From assembly GCF_018449725.1 (NCBI RefSeq), contig NZ_JAAVVC010000027.1, positions 1 to 64,000 of the forward strand: a DNA stretch of 64,000 bases, given 5' to 3'. Below, one piece after another: positions 51,133-59,556 of this stretch (the first letter of the stretch is position 1; each line of letters opens with the position of its first letter). The stretch is from Pseudomonas sp. dw_612 (lineage in GTDB: Bacteria; Pseudomonadota; Gammaproteobacteria; Pseudomonadales; Pseudomonadaceae). The notes under the pieces are model-generated. The model was not told the DNA's origin. It saw only the letters and a list, made by a program, of their open reading frames with translations, and did not search any database. Position numbers and translations under genes: made by a program.

Positions 51133-52340
51133 GGGTTGCCCCGCAACTGCCCGCAGGCATGGGCGATGCGGCGCCCGGCTTCGGCGACACTTTCAGTCGC
51201 GGTGGCAATGGACAGGCGAAACCACGGCGACAGGCCATACGCGCTGCCCGCCACGCCAGCGACGCCCTCCTCCAGCAAATACGCCACGACATCGGCGTCA
51301 CTGTCGACGCGCACGCCGTCCGGGCGATAACGTCCCAACACGCCTTCGCAGCGGACAAACACGAAGAAACCGCCCTGGGGTTCGAGCACTTCCAGACCGT
51401 CCACTTCGCTTAACGCGGCGACTAGCAGATCCCGACGTTGTTGATACGCTGCAACCTGCGAGGGCAAGAAATCCAGTCCACCGTCGAAAGCGGCCAACGC
51501 AGCGGCTTGCCCGACCGAGGACGCGCCCGAAGTCGATTGCGATTGCACGACCGCCATAGCGTTGGTCAGCACCTGCGGCCCGGCACCGAAACCGATGCGC
51601 CAACCGGTCATGGCGTAGGTCTTGGATACACCGCCCACCAACAGGCAACGCGGTTGCAGATCCGGCGCGACGTTTAGCAGACTCTGCGGTGGTTGCCCGT
51701 CAAAGCGAATATGTTCGTAAAGCTCATCCAGCAGGATCAGCACCTGCGGATGGCGTCGCAGCACTTCGGCCAATGCCTGCAACTCGGCAGCGCTGTACAC
51801 CGCGCCACTCGGGTTGCCGGGGCCGTTGAGAATCAGCCAGTGGGTGCGTTCGCCGATGTGCTGTTCCAGTTGCTGCGGCGTCAGTTTGCAGCCCTGGGCC
51901 AACCCGCACTCGATAAACACCGGTTCGCCGCCATTGAAGCGCACGCTGTCCGGGAACGATGGCCAATACGGCGTCGGCACCAACACTTCATCGCCATCGT
52001 CGAGGGTCGCGGCGAAGGCGTTGAAGATGATCTGTTTCGCACCGTTGGCAATCACGATGGATTCCAGTGGGTATTCGAGCCGGTTTTCCCGTTGGAGTTT
52101 GCGTTGTACGGCCAGTCTTAACGCTTTGACGCCAGGCGTCGGCGTGTACTTGGTGGCCCCGGCGGCAATCGCCGCGTAGGCCGCTTGTTTGATGTGTTCT
52201 GGCGTATCGAAATCCGGCTCGCCGGTGGTCAGGTCGAGGATGTCGCGACCGGTCTCGCGCAACGCCGTGGCCTGGGATTTGGCCGCCGCGTTGGCTGACA
52301 ACGATACGCGCTGCACGCGTTTGGACAGGCGAACACTCAT
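51129..52340 (-). CDS. PLP-dependent aminotransferase, class I
   Basis: Aspartate-aminotransferase-fold enzyme, 403 aa, of the Ib-like group. Landmarks: LTTGEPDFDTPEHI (38-50), NGPGNPSG (172-179), the aspartate of LLDELYEH and the PLP lysine Lys240 in GVSKTYAMTGWR. It converts an amino acid to its 2-oxo acid. With an FAD 2-hydroxyacid dehydrogenase gene upstream and importer genes downstream, the operon can handle both the amino and hydroxy forms of the substrate. It overlaps both neighbours by 4 nt. Confidence 0.92.
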   Translation of the reverse strand: MSVRLSKRVQRVSLSANAAAKSQATALRETGRDILDLTTGEPDFDTPEHIKQAAYAAIAAGATKYTPTPGVKALRLAVQRKLQRENRLEYPLESIVIANGAKQIIFNAFAATLDDGDEVLVPTPYWPSFPDSVRFNGGEPVFIECGLAQGCKLTPQQLEQHIGERTHWLILNGPGNPSGAVYSAAELQALAEVLRRHPQVLILLDELYEHIRFDGQPPQSLLNVAPDLQPRCLLVGGVSKTYAMTGWRIGFGAGPQVLTNAMAVVQSQSTSGASSVGQAAALAAFDGGLDFLPSQVAAYQQRRDLLVAALSEVDGLEVLEPQGGFFVFVRCEGVLGRYRPDGVRVDSDADVVAYLLEEGVAGVAGSAYGLSPWFRLSIATATESVAEAGRRIAHACGQLRGNP

Positions 52341-53761
52341 GGCTTGAGCACCTCCACGACTTTGCCCGGATTGAGCAGGTTTTTCGGGTCCAGCGCGTGC
52401 TTGATCCGCCGCATCAGGTCCAGTTCCACCGCGCTTTTGTAGCGATCCAGCAAACCGACCTTACGCTGGCCGATGCCGTGTTCGGCGCTGATCGAACCGC
52501 CGTGGGCGTGAGCGCTGTCGTGCACTAGCTCGCTGAGCGCCGCGTAGTTCGCCATGTGCGCCTCGACCGTCGAATCCAGCGGATGCGCGACGTTGTAGTG
52601 CAGGTTGCCGTCGCCCAAATGGCCGAAGGTAAAATGCCGCACGCCGGGAAAGTGTTGTTGCAGCAACGCATCGGTGTGCGCGACAAACGCCACGACCTGG
52701 GAAATCGGCACCGAGATGTCGTGCTTCATGTTGCGCCCGGCACGCTTCTGCGCCTCGCTCATGTTTTCCCGCAGCAGCCACAGGCCTTCGCTCTGGGCCA
52801 GGCTTTCGGCGATCAGCGCGTTGGCCAACAGCTCCTGTTCAAAGGCTTCGCCCAGCACCGTTTCAAACGCTTCGCGGGCGTGGCTTTCGCTGTGGTTGTC
52901 GGAGAGTTCCAGCAGCGCAAACCACGGCTGCTGCGCACCGAGAAACGGCTGCGGGCCTTGGGGAAATTGTTCGCGCAACAACGCCAGGCAATCGGCGCTG
53001 AGCAATTCGAACGCGGTCAGGCTGGCGCCGAAACCGGCGCGGGCATGGGACAGGAATTGCACGGCCTGCGCCAAAGAATCGAAGGCCAGCAGCGCCGTGG
53101 CCTGGGCCTTGGGCAACGGGAACAGTTTCAAGGTCGCGGCAGTGATAATGCCGAGGGTGCCTTCGCTGCCAATGAATAAGTCGCGAAGGTCGTAGCCGGT
53201 GTTGTCCTTGCGCAAACCGCGCAAGCCATTCCAGATTTCGCCCTGGGCGGTGACCACTTCCAGGCCCAACGTCAGTTCGCGAGTATTGCCGTAACGCAGC
53301 ACTGCGGTGCCGCCAGCATTGGTGCCGAGGTTGCCGCCAATCGTGCAACTGCCTTCGGCGCCGAGGCTCAGGGGAAACAGGCGTCCGGCGTTACGCGCCA
53401 CGTCCTGCACGGTTTGCAGGATGCAGCCGGCCTCGACGGTCAGGGTGTCGTTATCGGTATCCACGTTGCGTACGCGGTTCAGGCGATCGAGCAACAGCAA
53501 CACGGCGCGGCCACTGGCGTCCGGGGTCGCGCCGCCCATCAAACCGGTGTTGCCGCCCTGCACCACGATCGGTGTGTCATGGGCCACGCAAGCGCGGACC
53601 ACCGCCGCGACTTCCTCAGTGTTGGCCGGATGCACGGCGGCGATCACTTGCCCGACGTAACGCCCCTGCTTGTCCGTCAGGTACGGCGCCGCCTCTTCAC
53701 TGCTTTGCACATGGCTGGCGCCGAGCAGTTGCTGCAATGTCGCGAACAACCCTTGGCTCAT
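52337..53761 (-). CDS. FAD-binding 2-hydroxyacid dehydrogenase (GlcD/D2HGDH family)
   Basis: Flavoprotein, 474 aa, of the VAO/GlcD family, oxidising a D-2-hydroxy acid to the 2-oxo acid. The FAD-binding domain (about 35-215) has VVQGGNTGLMGGATP and SCTIGGNLGTNAGG; the C-terminal FAD-oxidase domain has GHLGDGNLHYN and the metal-site SAEHGIGQRK. Relatives act on D-lactate, D-2-hydroxyglutarate or glycolate. In this operon it could oxidise a hydroxy analogue, such as 3-mercaptolactate, to the keto acid (inference). It overlaps the second binding-protein gene and the aminotransferase gene by 4 nt each. Confidence 0.92.
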   Translation of the reverse strand: MSQGLFATLQQLLGASHVQSSEEAAPYLTDKQGRYVGQVIAAVHPANTEEVAAVVRACVAHDTPIVVQGGNTGLMGGATPDASGRAVLLLLDRLNRVRNVDTDNDTLTVEAGCILQTVQDVARNAGRLFPLSLGAEGSCTIGGNLGTNAGGTAVLRYGNTRELTLGLEVVTAQGEIWNGLRGLRKDNTGYDLRDLFIGSEGTLGIITAATLKLFPLPKAQATALLAFDSLAQAVQFLSHARAGFGASLTAFELLSADCLALLREQFPQGPQPFLGAQQPWFALLELSDNHSESHAREAFETVLGEAFEQELLANALIAESLAQSEGLWLLRENMSEAQKRAGRNMKHDISVPISQVVAFVAHTDALLQQHFPGVRHFTFGHLGDGNLHYNVAHPLDSTVEAHMANYAALSELVHDSAHAHGGSISAEHGIGQRKVGLLDRYKSAVELDLMRRIKHALDPKNLLNPGKVVEVLKP

Positions 53762-54609
53762 GGCTGGACCGCCAGCGGTGCGGCGTTGCGGTACTGTTCA
53801 TGCAAATCGCGCAAGGCCTGGGATGGCGCCATGCCGGTGCGCTCGCCCAATGCGATCAACCAGCCGCTGCGGTGCCAGTCGCGGACGATGGCGTCGAGTT
53901 TGGCCTGGGTGTCGTGTTCACCTTTGCGAATCCAGATCACCGAGTTCGACGGGATCAAATCCCCCGGCAACGGAATCTCGTAACCGGCCCACTCCGCATC
54001 GCTCAACAACGCATGCATGGTCGGGCTGACATGCACCGCCGCCACGCAACCATTGCCGCGCAGGGACAACAGCGACTCGGACTGACTGCGAAACGCCTTG
54101 ATCTCGGCGCCGTAGGTTTCCTGCAATGGCTTGATGAAGTTGCTGCCCTGGGACACGCACACCGGTTTGCCTTTCAGGTCGGCCCACTGGGTGATGCCCG
54201 CGCCTTTGCGAATCAGTGCGGCACCGCCGACTTCTTCGTAAGGCGTCGGCACATAATCAAGAATCTCGGCGCGCTCGTCGGTGTACTGCATGTTGGCGAT
54301 CAGGATGTCGACCTTGCCCTGTTGCAGGAACTGCACGCGGTTCGGCGCCAGTACCGAAACGGTGTTGGTCTCGACGCCGAGCGCCTTGCCGATGCCCTTG
54401 GCCAGTTCGACGTTGTAGCCCAAGTGTTCGCCGGTCTTCGGGTCGATGGTGCCGAACGGCGGACCGCTGAGAATCACCCCGACGCTGATCGCGTGGCGTT
54501 GTTGGATTTTGTCGAGGGTGGCGTCGGCCTGGGCCAGGCTGGCGGCCAGCGCGGCGCACCCGGCCAGGCACAGGGTGGTCAGGGTTTTAGCGGAAAAAAG
54601 TGGCTTCAT
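53758..54609 (-). CDS. Periplasmic amino-acid-binding protein (paralogue 2)
   Basis: Family-3 solute-binding protein, 283 aa, with a signal peptide ending near residue 28 (LAASLAQA) and a GlnH-like two-lobe fold. It is a clear paralogue of the protein encoded just upstream: both share ATLDKIQ-RH, NRVQFLQQGKVD, VPTPY/F, SQGS, SESLL and HRSGWLI blocks and a pair of cysteines (PVCVSQG, NGCVAAV) likely to form a disulfide. Two binding proteins for one permease set suggest a widened substrate range. It overlaps the FAD dehydrogenase gene by 4 nt. Confidence 0.92.
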   Translation of the reverse strand: MKPLFSAKTLTTLCLAGCAALAASLAQADATLDKIQQRHAISVGVILSGPPFGTIDPKTGEHLGYNVELAKGIGKALGVETNTVSVLAPNRVQFLQQGKVDILIANMQYTDERAEILDYVPTPYEEVGGAALIRKGAGITQWADLKGKPVCVSQGSNFIKPLQETYGAEIKAFRSQSESLLSLRGNGCVAAVHVSPTMHALLSDAEWAGYEIPLPGDLIPSNSVIWIRKGEHDTQAKLDAIVRDWHRSGWLIALGERTGMAPSQALRDLHEQYRNAAPLAVQP

Positions 54610-54656
54610 GCACGGCTACCTTGAGCGTTGATCGGTTGAAAACGAAGGGCCGGGAC

Positions 54657-55499
54657 TCAGGCGCCATTAGCCTGGAACTGCTTCTGCAACTCGACCAACG
54701 CCGGGGACGCCGGGGTGATGTGGTTGCGAGTCTGGGCCTCGATCAGCCAGCCGCTGCGGTGCAGCTCCTTGATGATCGGGTCGAGTTTGGCCTGGGTGTC
54801 GCTCTCGCCACGACGGGTCCAGATCACCGACGGCGCCGGGTTGAGTTCCGGAGCGATGGCGCGGTAGCCCTGCCATTCGGCGGTGTCTGCGATCAACGGA
54901 TTGATCAGCGTGGCGTCGTGCACGGCCGCGACGCAGTTGTTGCCGCGCAGGGCCAGCAAGGATTCCGACGAACTCTTGAACGCCTTGATCTCGGCACCCA
55001 ACTCGGTCAGCGGCTTCACGTAGCTGCTGCCCTGAGAGGTGCAGACCGGTTGGTTCTTCAGGTCTTCCCAGCGCGTGATCTTGCTGTCCTTCAGAACCGC
55101 TGCGGTGCCGCCGACGCGGTAGAACGGCGTCGGCACAAAGCCGAGAATCTCGCCACGCTCGGCGGTCCATTCCATGTTGGCGATCAGCAAATCGACCTTG
55201 CCCTGTTGCAGGAACTGCACGCGGTTGGCCGGCAGGACCGGCACCAGTTGCACTTCGGCACCGAGTTGGCGGCCCAGCTCGTTAGCTAGGTCAACGTTCA
55301 AGCCGCGAGGTTTCTGGCTAGCGGGATCGATCCCGCCAAACGGGCCGCCGGACAGCAGCACGCCGACCACCAACACGTGGCGTTCCTGGATCTTGTCCAG
55401 CGTGGCATCGGCCTGGGCGGCAGTGATGCCGGACAAGGAGATCAAGGCGCCCAGCATCACAGGCAATAATCGTTTTACGGGTGAGCGCTCGAGCAACAT
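54657..55499 (-). CDS. Periplasmic amino-acid-binding protein (paralogue 1)
   Basis: Family-3 solute-binding protein, 280 aa, first gene of the ten-gene operon. Signal peptide about 1-30 (SLSGITAAQA), then the same two-lobe fold and conserved blocks as its downstream neighbour, with cysteines in PVCTSQG and NNCVAAV. Ribosome site AGGGGGGAA lies 5 nt before the ATG. The two genes are separated by 47 bp and are divergent enough to have different ligands. The promoter must lie in the 246-bp region shared with the divergent LysR gene. Confidence 0.92.
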   Translation of the reverse strand: MLLERSPVKRLLPVMLGALISLSGITAAQADATLDKIQERHVLVVGVLLSGGPFGGIDPASQKPRGLNVDLANELGRQLGAEVQLVPVLPANRVQFLQQGKVDLLIANMEWTAERGEILGFVPTPFYRVGGTAAVLKDSKITRWEDLKNQPVCTSQGSSYVKPLTELGAEIKAFKSSSESLLALRGNNCVAAVHDATLINPLIADTAEWQGYRAIAPELNPAPSVIWTRRGESDTQAKLDPIIKELHRSGWLIEAQTRNHITPASPALVELQKQFQANGA

Positions 55500-55691
55500 G
55501 GATTTCCCCCCTCATGGATGATCGGCGTACCCCGACCTGATGAGTGGGCATCCTGGGTACAGCGCCCAGGTAACGGAAATACAAATATCTAATATCGTTA
55601 TAACTCGCAGTATTTCCTTTTTAAGCAAAACGCTTATATCCCCGTATTTACTGGAGCCTGCGATCCTTCGGAAAAATACCCGCCAACAAAC

Positions 55692-55705
55692 ACATAAAAA
55701 TATGT
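55692..55705. promoter_or_regulatory. Dyad ACATA-AAAA-TATGT, candidate LysR site
   Basis: A 5-bp perfect inverted repeat with 4-bp spacer in the AT-rich 246-bp divergent region (55500-55745) between the transport operon and its probable LysR regulator. No consensus promoter is clear there, but ATCTAATATCGTTATAA (55588-55604) could hold -10-like sequences. Confidence 0.35.
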
Positions 55706-55745
55706 AATGTTTAGGTTTGCACCCTTGATATAAAAAGCAGCCGCC

Positions 55746-56597
55746 ATGTCGACCCTCGATCTCGAATTACTGCGCACCTTCATCGCCGTGGTCGATCACC
55801 ACAGTTTTGCCGAAGCCGGCGCGCAACTGGCCCGCACGCAATCCTCCGTCACGCAACATATGCAACGCCTGGAGCAGCAGGTGGGCGTGAGCCTGTTCGA
55901 GAAGCGCGGGCGGCAGAAACAGCTCACGGAAGCGGGCCAGCAATTGCTGCGGCATGCGCGGCAGATGCTTTCCTTGAATGACGACGCACTGAATTCCTTG
56001 CGTGAAAGCAGCCTGAGCGGCGTGCTGCGCATCGGCTCGCCCCATGACATCGCCGACACTATCCTGCCGCCGATGCTCAGCCACATAGCGCGCTCAGCGC
56101 CACGCTTGCGCCTGGAGATCGACGTCGGGCGCAGTCCATTCCTGATGGATGACCTGCACCGGGGCAAGGTCGACATGGTGATCTCCACCCGCGCCGACCC
56201 GAACCTCGAAGGCTTCGCCTTGCGCACCTCGCCGGTGTGGTGGATTTGCTCGGCGCAGTACATCCACAACCCCGGCGAGCCGTTGCCGCTGATCCTGGTG
56301 GATGAACCGAGCATCTATCGGCGTTATGCGCTGGAAGCCCTCGAACGCGCGAACATCCCGTGGCGTCAGGCGTACCTGGCGTCGAACCTGATCGGCATTA
56401 AAGCCGCCACGCGCGCAGGATTGGGCGTGACCCCCAGAAGCATGGAAATGCTCGGGCCGGACATGCGGGTATTGGGGGAAAACGATGGATTGCCGCGATT
56501 GCCGGATGTGACGTATCACCTGTGGATACGGCCGAATACGGTGAATCCGTTGGTGCGTAGGGCCTACGATTTAATCAAAAGCAATCAGGGCCACTAG
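55746..56597 (+). CDS. LysR-family transcriptional regulator
   Basis: LysR regulator, 283 aa: winged helix-turn-helix 1-60 (DLELLRTFIAVVDHHSF, AGAQLARTQSSVTQHMQRLE) and effector domain about 88-280. Divergent from the ten-gene sulfur-amino-acid operon with 246 bp between starts, hence its likely regulator, as is common for LysR genes. The ribosome site is weak. The stop is followed by a tandem REPIN array. The effector is probably an operon substrate or O-acetylserine-like compound, which is inference. Confidence 0.9.
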   Translation: MSTLDLELLRTFIAVVDHHSFAEAGAQLARTQSSVTQHMQRLEQQVGVSLFEKRGRQKQLTEAGQQLLRHARQMLSLNDDALNSLRESSLSGVLRIGSPHDIADTILPPMLSHIARSAPRLRLEIDVGRSPFLMDDLHRGKVDMVISTRADPNLEGFALRTSPVWWICSAQYIHNPGEPLPLILVDEPSIYRRYALEALERANIPWRQAYLASNLIGIKAATRAGLGVTPRSMEMLGPDMRVLGENDGLPRLPDVTYHLWIRPNTVNPLVRRAYDLIKSNQGH

Positions 56598-56615
56598 CCA
56601 ACACCACAAATCAAA

Positions 56616-56974
56616 TGTGGGAGCGGGCTTGCTCGCGAAGGGACCGAGTCAGTCGATAGAGATGTCGACTGACCCACCGCTTTCGCGAGCAAGCCCGCTC
56701 CCACAGGGGTTTTGCGTCGTTCACAAATACAAGGCTCAACCCCAATCAAATGTGGGAGCGAGCTTGCTCGCGATGACGGCTTAACATTCAACAATGCTGC
56801 TGACTGCCAGACCGCTTTCGCGAGCAAGCCCGCTCCCACAGGGGTTTTGCGTCGTTCACAAATATACGTCTCAACCTCAATCGAATGTGGGAGCGAGCCT
56901 GCTCGCGAAAGCGGAGTGTCAGCCAACATCAATGTGACTGACAGATTGCCTTCGCGAGCAGGCTCGCTCCCACA
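56616..56974. repeat. Tandem array of three REPINs
   Basis: Three REP doublets lie at 56616-56705, 56751-56840 and 56886-56974. Each pairs a left GTGGGAGCGRGCYTGCTCGC element with its inverted copy and could fold as a long hairpin. Their starts are exactly 135 bp apart, and the first two 45-bp spacers (beginning GGGGTTTTGCGTCGTTCACA) are nearly identical, so the block arose by tandem duplication of a REPIN plus spacer. This fills the 410-bp gap between the LysR gene and ybdD; no gene lies in it. Confidence 0.92.
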
Positions 56975-57007
56975 GGGTAATGCGTTACTTCAGTGCCAAC
57001 AGCTCGC

Positions 57008-57205
57008 TCAACAACACTTCGGCCCAGCCTTGCTCCCGTAACGCGCTTCCTGACGTTCCCGGAAGAACATTTCGTAGTCCATCACGGGCTTGTCCGGATG
57101 TTTGGTCTGCATATGCTCGACGTAGTTGTCGTAGTCGGGCATGCCGACCATCAGGCGCGCGGCCTGACCGAGGTATTTACCGAGGCGACTCAGGTCATTG
57201 AACAT
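57008..57205 (-). CDS. ybdD: YbdD/YjiX-family small protein
   Basis: Conserved 65-residue protein of the YbdD/YjiX (DUF466) family, with the core VGMPDYDNYVEHMQTKHPDK and FFRERQEARYGSKAGPKCC ending in the family Cys-Cys. Such genes almost always follow cstA-type genes, and this one begins 15 bp after the cstA stop on the same strand. Its biochemical role is unknown; it probably modulates the transporter. Confidence 0.93.
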   Translation of the reverse strand: MFNDLSRLGKYLGQAARLMVGMPDYDNYVEHMQTKHPDKPVMDYEMFFRERQEARYGSKAGPKCC

Positions 57206-57220
57206 CGTGGCAATCCTCGA

Positions 57221-59278
57221 TCACGCTTGCGGCACAGCCTGGAAGGGCGATTCTTTATCTGTGCGTTCTTTTGTACCCCAGGCGGAAATCCCGACCTTGA
57301 GTGCATAGAACAGGATGCTGAACACCACGAACAGGAACAGCGCGGTCAGCGTTGCGTTGGTGTACGCGTTGTAGATCACATGCTGCATCTGGTTGATGTC
57401 CTTGGCCGGCGCGAGGATCTGACCGTTGGCCAGGGCATCGCTGTATTTCTTGGCCAGGGCCAGGAAGCCGATCGCCGGATTCGCGTCGAACAGCTTGATG
57501 AAGCCTGCGGTAGTGGTGCAGATCAGCAACCACGCGGCCGGCAACAAGGTCACCCAGATGTAGCGTTGGCGTTTCATTTTGATCAGCACAACGGTGGCGA
57601 GCATCAGCGCGATGCCGGCGAGCATCTGGTTGGAGATGCCGAACAGCGGCCACAAGGTGTTGATGCCACCGAGCGGATCGATCACGCCTTGGTAGAGCAA
57701 GTAGCCCCACATCGCCACACAACCGGCGGTGGCGATCAGGTTGGCAGTCCAGGACTCGGTGCGTTTCAGCGCCGGGACGAAGGAGCCGAGCAAGTCCTGA
57801 AGCATGAAACGTCCGGCTCGCGTACCGGCATCGACAGCGGTCAGGATAAACAGCGCTTCAAACAGGATCGCAAAGTGGTACCAGAACGCCATGGTGTTTT
57901 CACCCGGCAGCACGCTGTGCAGGATCTGCGCGATACCGACGGCCAGGGTCGGTGCGCCGCCGGCGCGAGCCAGCACGGTGGTTTCACCGATGTCCTTGGC
58001 CACCGCTTGCAACGCTTCCGGCGTGATCGCAAAACCCCAACTGCTGACGGTTTGCGCAACCTGGATGACGTCACCGCCAACCACCGCAGCCGGGCTGTTC
58101 ATGGCGAAGTACACACCCGGTTCGATTACCGAGGCAGCCACCATCGCCATGATCGCGACGAAGGACTCCATCAACATGCCGCCGTAACCGATGTAACGGG
58201 CATGGCCTTCGCTGGCGAGAAGTTTCGGCGTGGTGCCGGAAGCGATCAGCGCATGGAAACCCGAGACCGCGCCACACGCAATGGTGATAAACAGGAACGG
58301 GAACAACCCGCCCTTCCACACCGGCCCGCTGCCGTCGATGAATTGGGTCAGCGCTGGCATTTTCAGCTCAGGCATGGTGACCAGGATCCCGACGGCCAAC
58401 GCCAGGATGGTGCCGATTTTCAGGAAGGTCGACAGGTAGTCACGCGGCGCCAGGATCAGCCACACCGGCAACACCGCCGCGACAAAACCGTAGCCGATCA
58501 GCATCCAGGTGATTTGCACACCGGTGAAGCTGAACATTTTGGCCCAGACCGGATCAGCGGCAATCTGCCCGCCGACGAAGATCGAACCGAGCAGCAACGC
58601 CACGCCGATCACCGAGATTTCGCCAATGCGACCCGGACGGATGTAGCGCATGTAGATGCCCATGAACATCGCGATCGGGATGGTCGCCATCACCGTGAAC
58701 ATGCCCCACGGGCTATCGGCCAGGGCCTTGACCACGATCAGCGCCAGCACCGCGAGGATGATGATCATGATCAGGAAGCAGCCAAACAGCGCGATGGTGC
58801 CAGGGATGCGGCCCATTTCTTCACGGACCATGTCGCCCAGGGAGCGACCATTACGCCGCGTGGAAAGGAACAGCACCATGAAATCCTGCACCGCACCGGC
58901 AAATACCACACCGGCGATCAGCCACAGCGTGCCGGGCAGATAGCCCATTTGCGCCGCCAGTACCGGACCGACCAAAGGCCCCGCGCCAGCAATGGCCGCG
59001 AAGTGGTGACCGAACAGGATGTGTTTGTTGGTCGGGACGTAGTCCAGGCCATCGTTGTTGAGAACAGCGGGGGTGGCTCGATTGGGATCCAGCTGCATCA
59101 CCTTGGTGGCGATGAACAGGCTGTAGTAACGGTAGGCAACAAGGTAAATGGCGGTGGCGGCGACGACGATCCAGAGGGCGTTGATCGCTTCGCCGCGGCG
59201 CAAGGCCACGACACTCAGCGCAATCGCTCCAATGACAGCCACGACAAACCAGGCGAGGTGTTTAACCAGACGGGTCAT
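57221..59278 (-). CDS. cstA: CstA-family peptide/pyruvate transporter
   Basis: Inner-membrane carbon-starvation protein of the CstA/BtsT family, 685 aa, with about 16-18 membrane segments. Landmarks: GHHFAAIAGAGPLVGPVLAA near residue 90 and GFHALIASGTTPKLL near residue 350. In E. coli CstA and BtsT import peptides and pyruvate. I place the start at 59278 (CAGGAGA ribosome site); an upstream extension to 59374 is not family-like. Its divergent neighbour is a Cache histidine kinase/NarL regulator pair with an inverted repeat between, strongly suggesting two-component control, analogous to BtsSR-BtsT though with unrelated kinase type. Confidence 0.95.
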   Translation of the reverse strand: MTRLVKHLAWFVVAVIGAIALSVVALRRGEAINALWIVVAATAIYLVAYRYYSLFIATKVMQLDPNRATPAVLNNDGLDYVPTNKHILFGHHFAAIAGAGPLVGPVLAAQMGYLPGTLWLIAGVVFAGAVQDFMVLFLSTRRNGRSLGDMVREEMGRIPGTIALFGCFLIMIIILAVLALIVVKALADSPWGMFTVMATIPIAMFMGIYMRYIRPGRIGEISVIGVALLLGSIFVGGQIAADPVWAKMFSFTGVQITWMLIGYGFVAAVLPVWLILAPRDYLSTFLKIGTILALAVGILVTMPELKMPALTQFIDGSGPVWKGGLFPFLFITIACGAVSGFHALIASGTTPKLLASEGHARYIGYGGMLMESFVAIMAMVAASVIEPGVYFAMNSPAAVVGGDVIQVAQTVSSWGFAITPEALQAVAKDIGETTVLARAGGAPTLAVGIAQILHSVLPGENTMAFWYHFAILFEALFILTAVDAGTRAGRFMLQDLLGSFVPALKRTESWTANLIATAGCVAMWGYLLYQGVIDPLGGINTLWPLFGISNQMLAGIALMLATVVLIKMKRQRYIWVTLLPAAWLLICTTTAGFIKLFDANPAIGFLALAKKYSDALANGQILAPAKDINQMQHVIYNAYTNATLTALFLFVVFSILFYALKVGISAWGTKERTDKESPFQAVPQA

Positions 59279-59386
59279 TGCGTGTCTCCTGCCGGCAGTC
59301 CGATAGGCCGCGGCGATAATTTTTATAATGGTGCCCGTTATGCGAGCGTGCCTAATATCCGCGCATGTCGCCATCAGTGAAATCCG

Positions 59387-59420
59387 CAGTACTACGTAAG
59401 GCCCCTCTACGTAGTACTAC
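59387..59420. promoter_or_regulatory. Palindromic operator between cstA and the two-component genes
   Basis: A perfect 10-bp inverted repeat, GTACTACGTA (59389-59398) with TACGTAGTAC (59408-59417), separated by AGGCCCCTC; the right arm continues as GTAGTACTAC (59411-59420), itself a palindrome. The word AGTACTACG occurs in both halves. Its place in the 278-bp divergent region fits the binding site of the NarL-type regulator. The rest of that region shows no further clear signal. Confidence 0.6.
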
Positions 59421-59556
59421 GCAGATCGCCCGCCCCCGTTAGTCCGACCGCGTTTTTCACGCGCAAGATTGCGTCGTTTTTGGCCTATCATGCCCCCACC
59501 ACGCCACCCGCCAACGGCCCTGCCGCACCGTCGCCCGGTCTGGACCGGAGTAAAAC

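Noticed and set aside
56993..59380. 795-codon open frame on the plus strand
   Set aside because: It is antisense to cstA and ybdD; the composition is His/Arg/Gln-rich shadow coding, runs through their stops, and has no recognisable domain.
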